A stretch of DNA of 54,414 bases from Prevotella sp. (GCA_020026195.1 JAHHQW010000011.1:1-54414), one strand, 5' to 3'; positions 1 through 7,894 are shown, counted from the stretch's first letter. The notes: generated from the sequence alone by a model not told the origin. Numbers and translations are program-made.

Positions 1-53
1 ACAGATTCGAGGATTTTCAAAATATAATTGAGAAAGCGATGGAAGTCCTTTAA
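1..53 (+). CDS. 3' end of an unidentified upstream gene (partial)
   Basis: An open frame enters from the window edge (reading from base 3) and stops with TAA at 51-53, coding for a short acidic, amphipathic tail ending EKAMEVL. Too little is present to name a family. It is host DNA, upstream of the gene that the prophage split. Confidence 0.4.
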   Translation, partial: RFEDFQNIIEKAMEVL

Positions 54-124
54 CAAGCATACTTAAAGATGAAAAATTATAAAAGGTCTTTGAAATTATT
101 GTCAATTAAGTAGTTATATCAGTT

Positions 125-155
125 TTTGGCGCGAGCCGATTTCAATTTATCTTTG
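125..155 (+). promoter_or_regulatory. Bacteroidetes-type promoter for the split nitroreductase gene
   Basis: TTTG at 125-128 and TATCTTTG at 148-155 are 19 bp apart, the primary sigma factor (-33/-7) pattern of Bacteroidetes. It faces the nitroreductase start at 281 and implies a leader of about 120 nt. Confidence 0.55.
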
Positions 156-280
156 CTACACTAACGTGTATGGCATATTCATAAAGGGGAATCTCATCAC
201 TGAGAATGATTATAGACGAGAAGAAGACTGTTAAACATCTTAAGTTCGACTGGTAAATAATTTTTTAAACAGAAATAACG

Positions 281-321
281 ATGAAAAGAAAATCTTATCT
301 TGCATTAATGTTTGCCGGAAT
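281..321 (+). pseudogene. 5' fragment of nitroreductase gene, cut by the prophage
   Basis: ATG at 281 opens a frame encoding MKRKSYLALMFAG, the N-terminal and hydrophobic part of a signal peptide, which runs straight into prophage DNA at 322. Joining base 321 to base 39584 (dropping the prophage and one GAAT copy) gives an uninterrupted 621-nt gene. The joined N-terminus is a normal signal peptide ending at a SAAQ-type cleavage site. The gene is therefore a recent insertion target and is presumably inactive in this lysogen. Confidence 0.85.
318..321. repeat. Target-site duplication, left copy (GAAT)
   Basis: GAAT here and at 39580-39583 flank the prophage. With these boundaries the outermost transposase-like sites lie 10 bp inside both ends and the host reading frame is restored. 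Mu itself duplicates 5 bp. A fifth base is not shared here (G317 versus A39579), so this is either a 4-bp duplication or a 5-bp one with a later substitution. Confidence 0.7.
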
Positions 322-331
322 TAAGGGGCAT

Positions 332-519
332 AAAACGAAGTGTATTTAATTAATTACTCCTTAAATCGTTAATAGGTGGTGATAATCAAATGGTTACGAG
401 AGAATGTAAGAAGCAACTAAATAAAACGAAACGTTTACGTTGGTTTAATTTAGGTTTAATTTTGGAGGAAAAGTCGATGCTGAAAGTTTACAGAACCTCT
501 ACAATAGCTTAACGAAACC
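332..519 (+). promoter_or_regulatory. Left-end transposase binding sites L1-L3
   Basis: Three related 11-mers lie in the same orientation: AAAACGAAGTG (332-342), AAAACGAAACG (423-433) and the weaker TTAACGAAACC (509-519). The same core recurs inverted at the right end. Spacing of about 90 bp at the left versus 22 bp at the right resembles the attL/attR asymmetry of phage Mu. The stretch from 322 to 638 otherwise holds no gene. Confidence 0.65.
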
Positions 520-542
520 TTTATTTCATAAATCGGAAATTT

Positions 543-576
543 TTAAAGGCTGCAAAAAGCCGTTTTTTTGTTTTTT
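543..576 (+). terminator. Weak terminator-like hairpin
   Basis: GGCT-GCAAAA-AGCC (548-561) is followed by a T-rich run. The stem is only 4 bp, so this is tentative. It would shield the gene at 639 from transcription entering through the left end. Confidence 0.3.
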
Positions 577-612
577 AATTAATAAAATATATTCCATATA
601 ATTATTATTTGG

Positions 613-620
613 TATATTTG
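613..620 (+). promoter_or_regulatory. -7 element of promoter for the left-end small gene
   Basis: TATATTTG at 613-620 matches the TAnnTTTG element, 19 nt upstream of the ATG at 639. No clear TTTG is seen at the -33 distance. Confidence 0.45.
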
Positions 621-638
621 CAGCAAATAATTATAGAT

Positions 639-905
639 ATGGCAAAAGTTATACATGTCCATTTATTCCATGCCAGAAGCAATGAAAAGCGGCTAGACTG
701 GTATTTTAGCAGCATTACAGCGGTTTATACGGTATTTACAGCCCAGGAAATAGGCGCTACAAAGAGCTATCTGCTACATGCTGGGCTGTCTGGTAACGGC
801 TCGATAATGACAAAAAAGGCTGCTATTAAGCAATCTGCGCTTATTTCCGGTGGTAAATGTACAACTAACCGGGATGATAACGAAAAACCTCAAAAAGGGC
901 GTTAA
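639..905 (+). CDS. Small left-end phage protein of unknown function
   Basis: An 88-residue basic protein. I chose ATG 639 (MAKVIHVHLF) because it follows the TATATTTG element closely; the longer frame from 609 would start inside the promoter. It resembles small uncharacterised proteins of Bacteroidales mobile elements (HVHL..., a YFSSITAVYT-like strand, then EIGATKSYLLHAGLS), but I cannot name a family. It stands alone with its own promoter and terminator. This placement outside the repressor suggests a gene expressed in the lysogen, though that is inference. Confidence 0.6.
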   Translation: MAKVIHVHLFHARSNEKRLDWYFSSITAVYTVFTAQEIGATKSYLLHAGLSGNGSIMTKKAAIKQSALISGGKCTTNRDDNEKPQKGR

Positions 906-941
906 AAGGGCAAACGAAAGAAAGATGATTGACAGAATGAG

Positions 942-966
942 GGAAGGTTTACACCTTCCTTTTTTT
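942..966 (+). terminator. Rho-independent terminator
   Basis: GGAAGGT-TTAC-ACCTTCC (942-959) followed by a run of T's. It ends the 639-905 transcript. Confidence 0.8.
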
Positions 967-994
967 ATGCCTCAAAATGTCGTTTTTTGAGAGA

Positions 995-1049
995 GGTGTG
1001 ACGGGTGGTGTGACAGAGAGGTGTGACAAAATAAAAAAAGAGGTGTGAC
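995..1049 (+). repeat. Four GGTGTGAC direct repeats
   Basis: GGTGTGAC occurs at 995-1002, 1007-1014, 1020-1027 and 1042-1049, with start-to-start steps of 12, 13 and 22 bp. They lie about 0.7 kb from the left end and beside the repressor gene, comparable to where Mu keeps its operator/transposition enhancer. Protein-binding sites are likely; the protein is unknown. The rest of 967-1278 has no gene that I can support; it holds small hairpins only (GGCATTTTAATGCC near 1201, GGGGTAACACCCC near 1236). Confidence 0.5.
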
Positions 1050-1278
1050 AAATTCGAGTTTTCAGCATGCATATAGCTGTGTTAGGAAAAATACCCTTTT
1101 GAGCGAATAGGAACGAGGGAAATGCCCCTTACACGACACATTGAAAATGCAACTTTGCAATAGCTAATAACTCGTTATGCTTTGTAAATCAGCATTTAAC
1201 GGCATTTTAATGCCTATTAAATGTGATTTAGTCGGGGGTAACACCCCTAAAAAGAGCCAGGGGACACCCATAATATCA

Positions 1279-2064
1279 TTATTCTAAGCGAATGACACCG
1301 ATAACCAGGGCTACAGCATATATTTCGCTGTATGCAAGTTCAAAGGGGTCGTATTTATCGTTATCAGAAACAATAAGTACATGTTCTTTGTCCTTACCAG
1401 GTTTAATACGCTTGATAAGAGCTCCCTGGCAGGTATCAATTACATACACCTTGTTCCACTGAAAGAAAATGTCTTTCATAGGGACACGCTTACAAGCAAC
1501 AACGTCTCCACTATTATAAGTGGGATACATACTTGTACCTTTTACCGGAATAAGGAAGTCTGCTCCCTGAAATGCCGGAACAACGTAATGCTCACATTCG
1601 TAATCAAGTGCTGTTTGTTCACCTGATAGAGCTCCAGCCATAGCGCTGAACGGTATAAGAGGTATACCCTCTTTGTGATTAACAGTCGGATGTGCTATAG
1701 GTGGATTTTTATCAACATCAGCGTTATATATATTAGAATTTACATCCTGCGTTGCCTGATCTTTGTTTTTTTTATTACACTTTTTGTTTTCGTATATATC
1801 AGAATCAGAATGGAATATCATGGGAGTCTTTCTAAATTCAAACATATCTTCCAACATTTCTCCCTTGCCCATAATAAGCCATTCTGCTGATACATTCGCA
1901 TTTGCGCATACTTTTTCAAGAAAGTCAAACGAAGGTTTGCCCTTCCTCGTCCCTACTACATTCTCAACGACTGTGGGACTAACACCTATGTGAAATGCAA
2001 AAGCACGTTTATTCCCAGCAAATAAGACCTTTATAATTGTTTCAAAGCGCTCGTTTATAGACAT
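1279..2064 (-). CDS. Phage repressor: HTH plus S24 (LexA/CI-like) peptidase
   Basis: A 261-residue CI/LexA-type regulator. Residues about 1-70 form an XRE-like helix-turn-helix. After a polar linker, the S24 domain contains an Ala-Gly cleavage site (SAMAGALSG), the serine in GTSMYPTY and the lysine in ALIKRIKP, the Ser-Lys dyad for self-cleavage. I start at ATG 2064 (MSINERF) and not at the longer frame from 2124, which would run through the operator region. It is divergent from the early operon and overlooks operators at 2087-2134. It probably maintains lysogeny and is inactivated by a RecA-type DNA-damage signal. Confidence 0.85.
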   Translation of the reverse strand: MSINERFETIIKVLFAGNKRAFAFHIGVSPTVVENVVGTRKGKPSFDFLEKVCANANVSAEWLIMGKGEMLEDMFEFRKTPMIFHSDSDIYENKKCNKKNKDQATQDVNSNIYNADVDKNPPIAHPTVNHKEGIPLIPFSAMAGALSGEQTALDYECEHYVVPAFQGADFLIPVKGTSMYPTYNSGDVVACKRVPMKDIFFQWNKVYVIDTCQGALIKRIKPGKDKEHVLIVSDNDKYDPFELAYSEIYAVALVIGVIRLE

Positions 2065-2086
2065 AATTAATAATTTATACTCAAAA

Positions 2087-2134
2087 GCGAATAATTTGTT
2101 CGCAAATATTTTGAATATTCGCAAAAGCGTATTA
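2087..2134. promoter_or_regulatory. Repressor operators in the divergent early region
   Basis: Two dyads bracket the -33 element of the early promoter: GCGAATAATTTGTTCGC (2087-2103) and ATTCGCAAAAGCGTATT (2118-2134). CAAAAGCG is also directly repeated (2082-2089, 2122-2129). Binding here would block the rightward promoter and could autoregulate the repressor. Confidence 0.5.
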
Positions 2135-2140
2135 TATTTG
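2110..2140 (+). promoter_or_regulatory. Rightward early promoter
   Basis: TTTG (2110-2113), 19 bp, then TATATTTG (2133-2140): a full Bacteroidetes promoter overlapping the operators. It would drive the 2221-10175 operon. Confidence 0.75.
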
Positions 2141-2220
2141 CAACGTGTTCATTTAGAACTGGCGCCAAAAATACGAAAAAAGGCGGAAACAAAAGAAATT
2201 ATAACTTAAAAAATATATTT

Positions 2221-2436
2221 ATGGAAACTATATTAAAAAAAGTAAGTATCCAAGCATTAGACGAACTTTCTGATTCTTTATCTAAAGTTATAGAGGAAGT
2301 TAAAGAAAAAGATGAAGAAGAGGACAGACTTGGCGACATGGTTTACGTAAGTTGTATAAGTCTATTACGAGATATAATAGAAATTTCTCAAGACCAAAAG
2401 AACGGACTTCTTGAGAGGTTAAAAAACGAACAGTAA
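2221..2436 (+). CDS. Small acidic helical protein, first gene of early operon
   Basis: A 71-residue protein, strongly acidic and predicted to be helical or coiled-coil throughout (KVIEEVKEKDEEEDRLGD). No family is recognised. As the first early gene, opposite the repressor, it sits where Mu encodes Ner, but I see no helix-turn-helix, so I do not call it Ner. Confidence 0.6.
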   Translation: METILKKVSIQALDELSDSLSKVIEEVKEKDEEEDRLGDMVYVSCISLLRDIIEISQDQKNGLLERLKNEQ

Positions 2437-2474
2437 CAAAGGCGAAAAGATTGAGGGATAACAATTCGCTTTAA

Positions 2475-2488
2475 GCCCGGTGCCGGGC
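2475..2488 (+). repeat. GC-rich hairpin directly before the tRNA-like gene
   Basis: GCCCGG-TG-CCGGGC is a perfect 6-bp stem ending one base before the tRNA-like acceptor stem. It may define the 5' processing boundary or shield the tRNA. It has no T-run, so it is not a terminator. Confidence 0.5.
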
Positions 2489-2489
2489 A

Positions 2490-2562
2490 GGGAGATTAGT
2501 TCAGTTGGTAGAACAAAAACGTGTTCGTTTTAATGTCTGCGGTTCGAGTCCGCAATCTCCCA
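2490..2562 (+). tRNA. tRNA-like gene, Asn(GUU)-like, with abnormal anticodon loop
   Basis: A 73-nt cloverleaf: acceptor GGGAGAT/ATCTCCC (2490-2496, 2555-2561), D arm GTTC-8 nt-GAAC, T arm TGCGG-TTCGAGT-CCGCA and discriminator A2562. The anticodon stem AAAAC/GTTTT (2516-2520, 2527-2531) closes a 6-nt loop, GTGTTC; without the C-G pair the loop has 8 nt. Neither is the normal 7. U33 followed by GUU would make it Asn-like, and position 37 would be C. CCA is not encoded. It lies inside the early operon and is probably cut out of that transcript. Confidence 0.7.
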
Positions 2563-2591
2563 CAGAGATAGATTTTTAATTAGGTGAGATT

Positions 2592-2957
2592 ATGAGAAGA
2601 AAGTACATTCACACAACAAAAGAGAATCGCCTATTTGTGGCGAAAGCGTTTAAAGTAAGCGAACGCATGGTTATGATGGCACTGTCTTTCGATCGCAATG
2701 GTGAGAATGCTGAAAAGATGCGCAGACTTGCTTTGCAGCGAGGCGGTATCCTTATGAACGAACTTCCAATGATGGAGACATTTCACGATGCTGACGGTTA
2801 TATGCGACAGTATCTTGCAAACGGAGCTTTGCTGGAATTCAATAAGAAAGATAACAGTGGCGATGTTTTTTTCAAAGGGAAAAACGTGAAGCACCTGGAT
2901 AAGGTAATGGTCAGCGACATAGAAGGAATACAGAACTGGGCACTTTCATTAAGATAG
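2592..2957 (+). CDS. Small HTH-like early phage protein
   Basis: A 121-residue protein. The N-terminal half (about residues 8-50, ENRLFVAKAFKVSERMVMMALSF) looks like a helix-turn-helix followed by a basic helix; the C-terminal half is a mixed fold with no motif I recognise. It is 9 bp upstream of the transposase gene, so the two are probably co-translated. It may be a regulator of early expression or a Ner-like DNA-binding protein; this is inferred from position and fold only. Confidence 0.55.
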   Translation: MRRKYIHTTKENRLFVAKAFKVSERMVMMALSFDRNGENAEKMRRLALQRGGILMNELPMMETFHDADGYMRQYLANGALLEFNKKDNSGDVFFKGKNVKHLDKVMVSDIEGIQNWALSLR

Positions 2958-2966
2958 GAGACTGAT

Positions 2967-4964
2967 ATGGAATACTACGACAACAAACTATGCATAAGTC
3001 AACGCGAGTTGGTGGACAGCGGCGTGATGACTGCTAGCAATTACAGGCAGATGGTTACCCGAGGTCGGGTGGACGTTGCCCGTCGTGGCGGAGGTTCCAA
3101 CCAGTATGCCCTTATTACCGTGAGCAGCCTACCCGATACATATAAGACGAAGGTCAGAGCCCAGTACCCGAACCCGGGCATGGAAGTGCTCATGGCATGG
3201 CTAGATTCTAATTATGAAAGAGACCAGAAAGCGGTAGCTTTTTTCTCAGACTGGCGCAACCAGTGCGGACATGCATTTGCCGATGAAAAGCACGTTGCCG
3301 AATATGTAGCGAATGCCAGCGTACTAAATGCCTGCATAAAGCTGTATGAAAACGCTTCTGCAGTACATAAGACGATGGGAATGAAGTATGACTGGGGAAA
3401 GATGGCAAAGGCCGTTGAAGGTTATCGTATGAAGACCGGACACACGCTGCCCTCATCAATGTTACGTTTCAGACAGAAGGTTAACGAATATAAGAAGTAC
3501 GGTTACAGCTGCCTTATAAGCAAGAAGTTCGGAAACCAGACCAGCCGTAAGGTAGATTTAAAAATGGAAAGGCTCATCCTGGCCATTGCAATACAGCCAA
3601 ACAAACCTTTTAACACATCTGTTCTCGAGATGTATAACATGTTTGTATGTGGCGAACTGGATGTGTATGATCCCGAGACAGGCGAGTTACTGAATCCCGA
3701 AGACTATACAGATAAGAAGACAGGTGAACCGCAGACATTGAGCGAAGGAACGATTGTGAACTACCTGAACAAACCAAAGAACCAGGTGCTTATACACCAT
3801 GCCCTTGAGGACTGGGAAACGTTTATGCATGAAGATCGTCCACACGTACATCGTCATGATGGTGAATTCAGCTTATCACAGATTACTGCAGATGACGTTG
3901 ACCTTACACGCAAATTAGGTGACACAAAGAAACGTGTACATGCTTACTATATGTATGACGACCTTTCGCAATGTGTAATCGGTGCAGCATACGGTAGGCT
4001 TAAGGATCAGATGCTAGTAGTGGAGTGTTTCAGAGATATGTTCAGACTGCTTGCTCGTAACGGATGGGGCATGCCTGCTGGTATCGAGGTTGAAAATCAC
4101 CTTATGAGTGATTATAAAGACGGTTTCCTGCAGGCCGGAGTTGCCTTTTCCTTTGTACACTATTGTGCACCGTTGAACTCACAAGAGAAACGTGCTGAAG
4201 CCCTTAACGGTGCTAAAAAACGCAGCATCATACACAAGAACCATGAAGGTATAGGACGCTTTTATGGCAAGGGCAAATGGCGCATGAAGAGTAAGAAGGT
4301 AAGTGATGCCGAGAACGACACATACGAAGAGCGCCAGTACTTCAGCTACGAGCAGCTTGTTGAGGAGGATAAGGCTGACAATTACGAGTGGAATCACTCA
4401 TTACACCCTAACCAGAAGAAATACCCTGGTATGACACGATGGGAAGTACTAGTGGCGAACATCAACCCGACACTTGAGACTATGAACACGCTGACACTGG
4501 CACGATACATAGGAGAAAAGGTTCCAACTACAATCCGACGCAATTCTGTCGTGAGAGTATGTTACGAAGACTGGTGGTTATCAGAACCGGCTGTGTTGGA
4601 AAAACTCGAAACAAACAATTACAAGGTAGATGCATATTACCTTCCGGACGAAGAAGGCAAACCTACCGATGTATATCTGTTCCAGGGCAACAGGTACATA
4701 GACAAGGTTGAAAAGGTAGAAACCTTCAACCGCGTTATGGCGGAGCAAACCGATGAGGATACTGCAATATTTATAGATCAACAGAAACGTATCAAGAAGT
4801 TCGACAGATATGTTGAAGAAAATGCAGTACCGCGCATGCGTATAGCAAAGCGGTCTTCTGAAGATATAAAATATGATCCAGAGAGCCTGACACTTCCGGA
4901 TATAACAGAGGAAGAATCTGAAGTAAAGGACTACCATGTTCCAAACGCGATAGATTCGCTTTAA
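2967..4964 (+). CDS. MuA-type transposase (DDE recombinase)
   Basis: A 665-residue protein, the same size as MuA. The N-terminus (about 1-70) is a Mu-type winged-helix DNA-binding region, followed by further end-binding helices and an RNase H-like core. By alignment in my head, the first catalytic Asp is in QITADDVDL (309/310), the second position reads EVENHL (Glu376 where MuA has Asp336), and the Glu is in SQEKRAEALNG (407 or 411). A basic C-terminal region would contact the MuB-like protein. It cuts the prophage ends and joins them to target DNA. The next gene is the MuB-like ATPase. Confidence 0.85.
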   Translation: MEYYDNKLCISQRELVDSGVMTASNYRQMVTRGRVDVARRGGGSNQYALITVSSLPDTYKTKVRAQYPNPGMEVLMAWLDSNYERDQKAVAFFSDWRNQCGHAFADEKHVAEYVANASVLNACIKLYENASAVHKTMGMKYDWGKMAKAVEGYRMKTGHTLPSSMLRFRQKVNEYKKYGYSCLISKKFGNQTSRKVDLKMERLILAIAIQPNKPFNTSVLEMYNMFVCGELDVYDPETGELLNPEDYTDKKTGEPQTLSEGTIVNYLNKPKNQVLIHHALEDWETFMHEDRPHVHRHDGEFSLSQITADDVDLTRKLGDTKKRVHAYYMYDDLSQCVIGAAYGRLKDQMLVVECFRDMFRLLARNGWGMPAGIEVENHLMSDYKDGFLQAGVAFSFVHYCAPLNSQEKRAEALNGAKKRSIIHKNHEGIGRFYGKGKWRMKSKKVSDAENDTYEERQYFSYEQLVEEDKADNYEWNHSLHPNQKKYPGMTRWEVLVANINPTLETMNTLTLARYIGEKVPTTIRRNSVVRVCYEDWWLSEPAVLEKLETNNYKVDAYYLPDEEGKPTDVYLFQGNRYIDKVEKVETFNRVMAEQTDEDTAIFIDQQKRIKKFDRYVEENAVPRMRIAKRSSEDIKYDPESLTLPDITEEESEVKDYHVPNAIDSL

Positions 4965-5001
4965 AACGATGTTAGAACAATATTAAAAATAAGTGAGATA
5001 T

Positions 5002-5883
5002 ATGATTACACAGAAACAAAAACAGAAAATTCTGGAGGCAATCACTGCTAACCGTGAAAATTACCCAAGTGATGCGAAACACGCAGCATCTTTAGGTATT
5101 GCGACCTCCGTATATTCGCAGATTAAGAATGGTCAGACAGACAGAGCACTTAGTGAAGCTAACTGGATAACAATTGCTCGAAAACTTGGCGTAAGCCTTC
5201 GTGACGGCATAGAATGGAAGGCTGCAAAGACAGCTACCTTCGAGTTTATCACGACACAGCTTGAGTTCTCGCAGGACAGTGGTCTGAGCGCCATATTATG
5301 TGACATCCCCAATATCGGCAAGACATTTACTGCTCGGTATTATGTAAAAGGACACAAAAATGCCGTTTACATTGACTGTTCACAGGTAAAGACAAAGCTG
5401 AAGCTGATACGTAAGATAGCAACAGAGTTCGGTGTAGGTGCCAACGGCCGATATGGGGATGTGTATGAAGACCTCGTTTTTTATCTGCGTTCGATAGACA
5501 GACCTTTGATTATACTTGATGAAGCCGGGGATCTTCAGTATGAAGCCTTCCTTGAACTTAAAGCACTTTGGAACGCCACCGAACGCTGCTGCGCCTGGTA
5601 CATGATGGGTGCAGACGGACTGAAGGAGAAAATAGACCGTGCTATTGAGCACAAGAAGGTTGGCTATACCGAAATGCTGAGCCGATACGGTGACCGTTAC
5701 AGCAAGGTAACACCCGAAGACGGTATGGAACGTGAGAAATTCCTGAAGGATCAGGCAAGCGTTGTGGCAAAGGTTAATGCCCCTGCAGGTGCAGATATTG
5801 CCAGCCTTGTTAGAAAAAGCGGCGGCGGCTTACGCAGAGTTTATACTGAAATCGAAAAACTTAAAAGGACTTCACTATGTTAA
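5002..5883 (+). CDS. MuB-like AAA+ target-DNA activator
   Basis: A 293-residue protein: an N-terminal HTH (about 1-65, YSQIKNGQTDRALSEANW) as in MuB, then an AAA+ ATPase with a divergent Walker A (CDIPNIGKT, about 99-107) and Walker B (LIILDEAGDL, about 169). A C-terminal helical part ends in basic residues. ATG 5002 is preferred to the GTG at 4993. MuB proteins bind target DNA and deliver it to the transposase, giving target immunity. Its last codons overlap the next gene start by 7 nt, implying translational coupling. Confidence 0.85.
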   Translation: MITQKQKQKILEAITANRENYPSDAKHAASLGIATSVYSQIKNGQTDRALSEANWITIARKLGVSLRDGIEWKAAKTATFEFITTQLEFSQDSGLSAILCDIPNIGKTFTARYYVKGHKNAVYIDCSQVKTKLKLIRKIATEFGVGANGRYGDVYEDLVFYLRSIDRPLIILDEAGDLQYEAFLELKALWNATERCCAWYMMGADGLKEKIDRAIEHKKVGYTEMLSRYGDRYSKVTPEDGMEREKFLKDQASVVAKVNAPAGADIASLVRKSGGGLRRVYTEIEKLKRTSLC

Positions 5884-6116
5884 GCAAAATAGAAATGCAA
5901 GTTATGGATGCCATAATAGGCATACATAGGGAAATGAAAAAACAGAAAGAAATTAACTGGGAAGAGCGCCGGTATGAAATTGCCAAAGCAATTTATCCTA
6001 CAGCACTTTCGGAAAGCATAGTGCTATCCGGAAATACAGAGAAGGCAGCAAAAGCTGCAGTAGAGATGGCGCAAGACCTTATAGACGAACTTAAAAAGAA
6101 TTCAGAACATGAATAA
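5877..6116 (+). CDS. Small early phage protein, unknown
   Basis: 79 residues, mostly helical and charged. Starts within the end of the MuB-like gene and ends overlapping the next ORF by 8 nt, so it is part of a tightly coupled operon. No family recognised. Confidence 0.6.
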   Translation: MLSKIEMQVMDAIIGIHREMKKQKEINWEERRYEIAKAIYPTALSESIVLSGNTEKAAKAAVEMAQDLIDELKKNSEHE

Positions 6117-6306
6117 TAAATACCAGCTTACAGTATCTGGCGAGTCGGCCAGAATGATTTTAGATAACTGGCTAGAGAATAACTACCCATTCGATATAAG
6201 AGTGTGCCATGGTAGAAAGGAAGGTATTGTAGTCATTGAACTTGAAGACCTCGAATATACATGTAAGCTGGCAAAAATTTATGAAGCTGAGATAAGGGAG
6301 GTGTAA
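6109..6306 (+). CDS. Small early phage protein, unknown
   Basis: 65 residues, compact alternating strand/helix pattern (YQLTVSGESARMILDNWLE...), overlapping the gene before it and 1 nt from the gene after it. No family recognised. Confidence 0.6.
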   Translation: MNNKYQLTVSGESARMILDNWLENNYPFDIRVCHGRKEGIVVIELEDLEYTCKLAKIYEAEIREV

Positions 6307-6307
6307 A

Positions 6308-6931
6308 ATGGCAAAACGTGCTTACAGCCCCAAAGAGATAGTAAAAATGAAACGTTATCCGCTGCATCTCGAGGGCGAATGGAAGGACGCATTCGGGGAA
6401 CCAGAAGAAAATGACACTTGGTTCATCAGCGGTCCTAGCGCCAGCGGTAAAAGTTCTTTCGTAATGCAGCTTGCAAAAATGCTATGTGCATTTGGCACCG
6501 TCTTATTCATGAGTCTGGAAGAGAAGACGAACCTTAGTTTCCAACGCAGACTTGAGCTTTTTAAGATGAAGGATGTGCAAGGAAAATTCCGTGTGATAAC
6601 AGAACCAGACATTGAAGATCTTAAAGAACGCCTACATAAAAGAAAGAGCGCCAAGTTTGTCATCATTGACAGTTTCCAATATACCGGATGGGATTTTAAA
6701 ACGACAAAAATCCTGATAGATGAATTTCCTCGTAAATGTTTCATCTTTATTTCTCAAGAGGACAAAGGAAGACCCTTAGGAAAGGCAGCAGTAAGACTAA
6801 AGTACGAGGCAGGCGTAAAGGTAAGGACACAAGGCTACAGGGCATACTGCCAGGGGCGATATTCGGACAATGTGTCGGAGTACTACACAATATGGGAGGA
6901 ACGTGCAGTCGAAGTTAGAAACAATTATTAA
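6308..6931 (+). CDS. RecA/KaiC-fold ATPase
   Basis: A 207-residue P-loop protein: Walker A GPSASGKSS (about 42-50), Walker B KFVIIDSFQ (about 116-124) and a sensor strand KCFIFISQED. It resembles the single RecA-fold ATPase domains of phage DnaB/RadA-like proteins but lacks helicase N-terminal or lid domains. Its place right after the transposition genes suggests a role in replicative transposition or DNA handling. The specific substrate cannot be told from sequence. Confidence 0.7.
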   Translation: MAKRAYSPKEIVKMKRYPLHLEGEWKDAFGEPEENDTWFISGPSASGKSSFVMQLAKMLCAFGTVLFMSLEEKTNLSFQRRLELFKMKDVQGKFRVITEPDIEDLKERLHKRKSAKFVIIDSFQYTGWDFKTTKILIDEFPRKCFIFISQEDKGRPLGKAAVRLKYEAGVKVRTQGYRAYCQGRYSDNVSEYYTIWEERAVEVRNNY

Positions 6932-6941
6932 CCAGGATAAA

Positions 6942-7235
6942 ATGAAGAAAGTTTATATAAGCGGTGCAATAGCACATTACGACATTTTTGAACGCAAGCA
7001 AGCTTTTGAAGATGCTGCAAACGAAATTAGAAACACAGGTCTACAACCTGTAAACCCCTTCGACAACGGTATTGCCGAAGATGCCCACTGGAGAGAACAC
7101 ATGAAGGCAGACATAAAACTGCTTTTAGATTGTGACTATATTTATATGCTTAAAGGCTGGGAACTGAGCAAAGGTGCTAAGCTTGAGTTGGACGTTGCCA
7201 GCAGCTGCGGCATAAAAGTTTTATTCCAACACTAA
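6942..7235 (+). CDS. DUF4406 protein (nucleoside deoxyribosyltransferase-like fold)
   Basis: 97 residues starting at ATG 6942 (MKKVYISGAI). The pattern YISGAI at the start, NPFDNG, HWREHMKADIKLLLDCDYIYML and W-ELSKGAKLELDVA is that of DUF4406, a small Rossmann-like family related to nucleoside 2-deoxyribosyltransferases and common in phages. The activity is not established. It could act on nucleotides or modified bases, in keeping with the phage's DNA methyltransferase, but that link is inference. Confidence 0.75.
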   Translation: MKKVYISGAIAHYDIFERKQAFEDAANEIRNTGLQPVNPFDNGIAEDAHWREHMKADIKLLLDCDYIYMLKGWELSKGAKLELDVASSCGIKVLFQH

Positions 7236-7245
7236 AAAAACAACC

Positions 7246-7704
7246 ATGGGAGAAATTAAAAACTTTGCAAAATTTTACGCTCTGCTTAAAAATATACCAG
7301 ATGCGAATGCGGACATGAAAGAACAGCTTGTATCGCAATACACCAATGGAAGGACAGAAAGTCTGCGAGAAATGAGCAAACGAGAATATTACAAAATGTG
7401 CGCGGACATGGAGGCAGTGACTGGTATTAATGCGGAAAGGAAAAAGGAACGCAGCATAGTACTGCATCTGATGCAGAATCTTGGTATCAATACTGCAGAC
7501 TGGCCAACTGTCGACAATTTCACGATGCATCCAAGAATTGCTGGCAAACCTTTCAGGCGTCTCTCTCCGGACGAACTCAGACAACTGGAGAGAAAACTAA
7601 GGAAAATTGAAAGGAAGGGAGGGCTTAAAGCTAAAGGACCTATGATAAAGACCAAGGTATTATACGTACCACTAACAGACAGTAAAAACGAACATATAAA
7701 TTAA
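7246..7704 (+). CDS. GemA-like (gp16/DUF1018-type) phage protein
   Basis: A 152-residue basic protein. The pattern of a small N-terminal helical part, then YYKMCADMEAVTG, IVLHLMQNLGIN-ADWPTVDNF and a helix DELRQLERKLRKIERK resembles GemA/DUF1018 proteins of Mu-like phages, which lie between mom-like early genes and the late activator. The match is by pattern only. In Mu, GemA modulates host gene expression and supercoiling-sensitive genes. Confidence 0.5.
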   Translation: MGEIKNFAKFYALLKNIPDANADMKEQLVSQYTNGRTESLREMSKREYYKMCADMEAVTGINAERKKERSIVLHLMQNLGINTADWPTVDNFTMHPRIAGKPFRRLSPDELRQLERKLRKIERKGGLKAKGPMIKTKVLYVPLTDSKNEHIN

Positions 7705-7709
7705 AGGCT

Positions 7710-7892
7710 ATGGAAAAAAGATTTGAAGAACTACTTAAGAATATAAAGGAGCAGATTAACGAGCAGCTTCCGGACATGGACAAGGAAGAGCAGGAAGGAT
7801 TCTTCTATAATCTGAATGAATGGAGTTATGAGCAGTATGAAAAATCAATGTCGGAAGACGAGTGTGAAATGCAAAATTACGAGGAGGAATAA
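7710..7892 (+). CDS. Small acidic phage protein
   Basis: 60 residues, very acidic, helical. No family recognised. Gap of 5 bp to the previous gene and 2 bp to the next, so it is a real operon member by spacing. Confidence 0.5.
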   Translation: MEKRFEELLKNIKEQINEQLPDMDKEEQEGFFYNLNEWSYEQYEKSMSEDECEMQNYEEE

Positions 7893-7894
7893 AA

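Noticed and set aside
995..1049. CRISPR-like repeats
   Set aside because: Units are 8 bp, spacing is 4-14 bp, there are no unique spacers of 30 bp and no cas genes.
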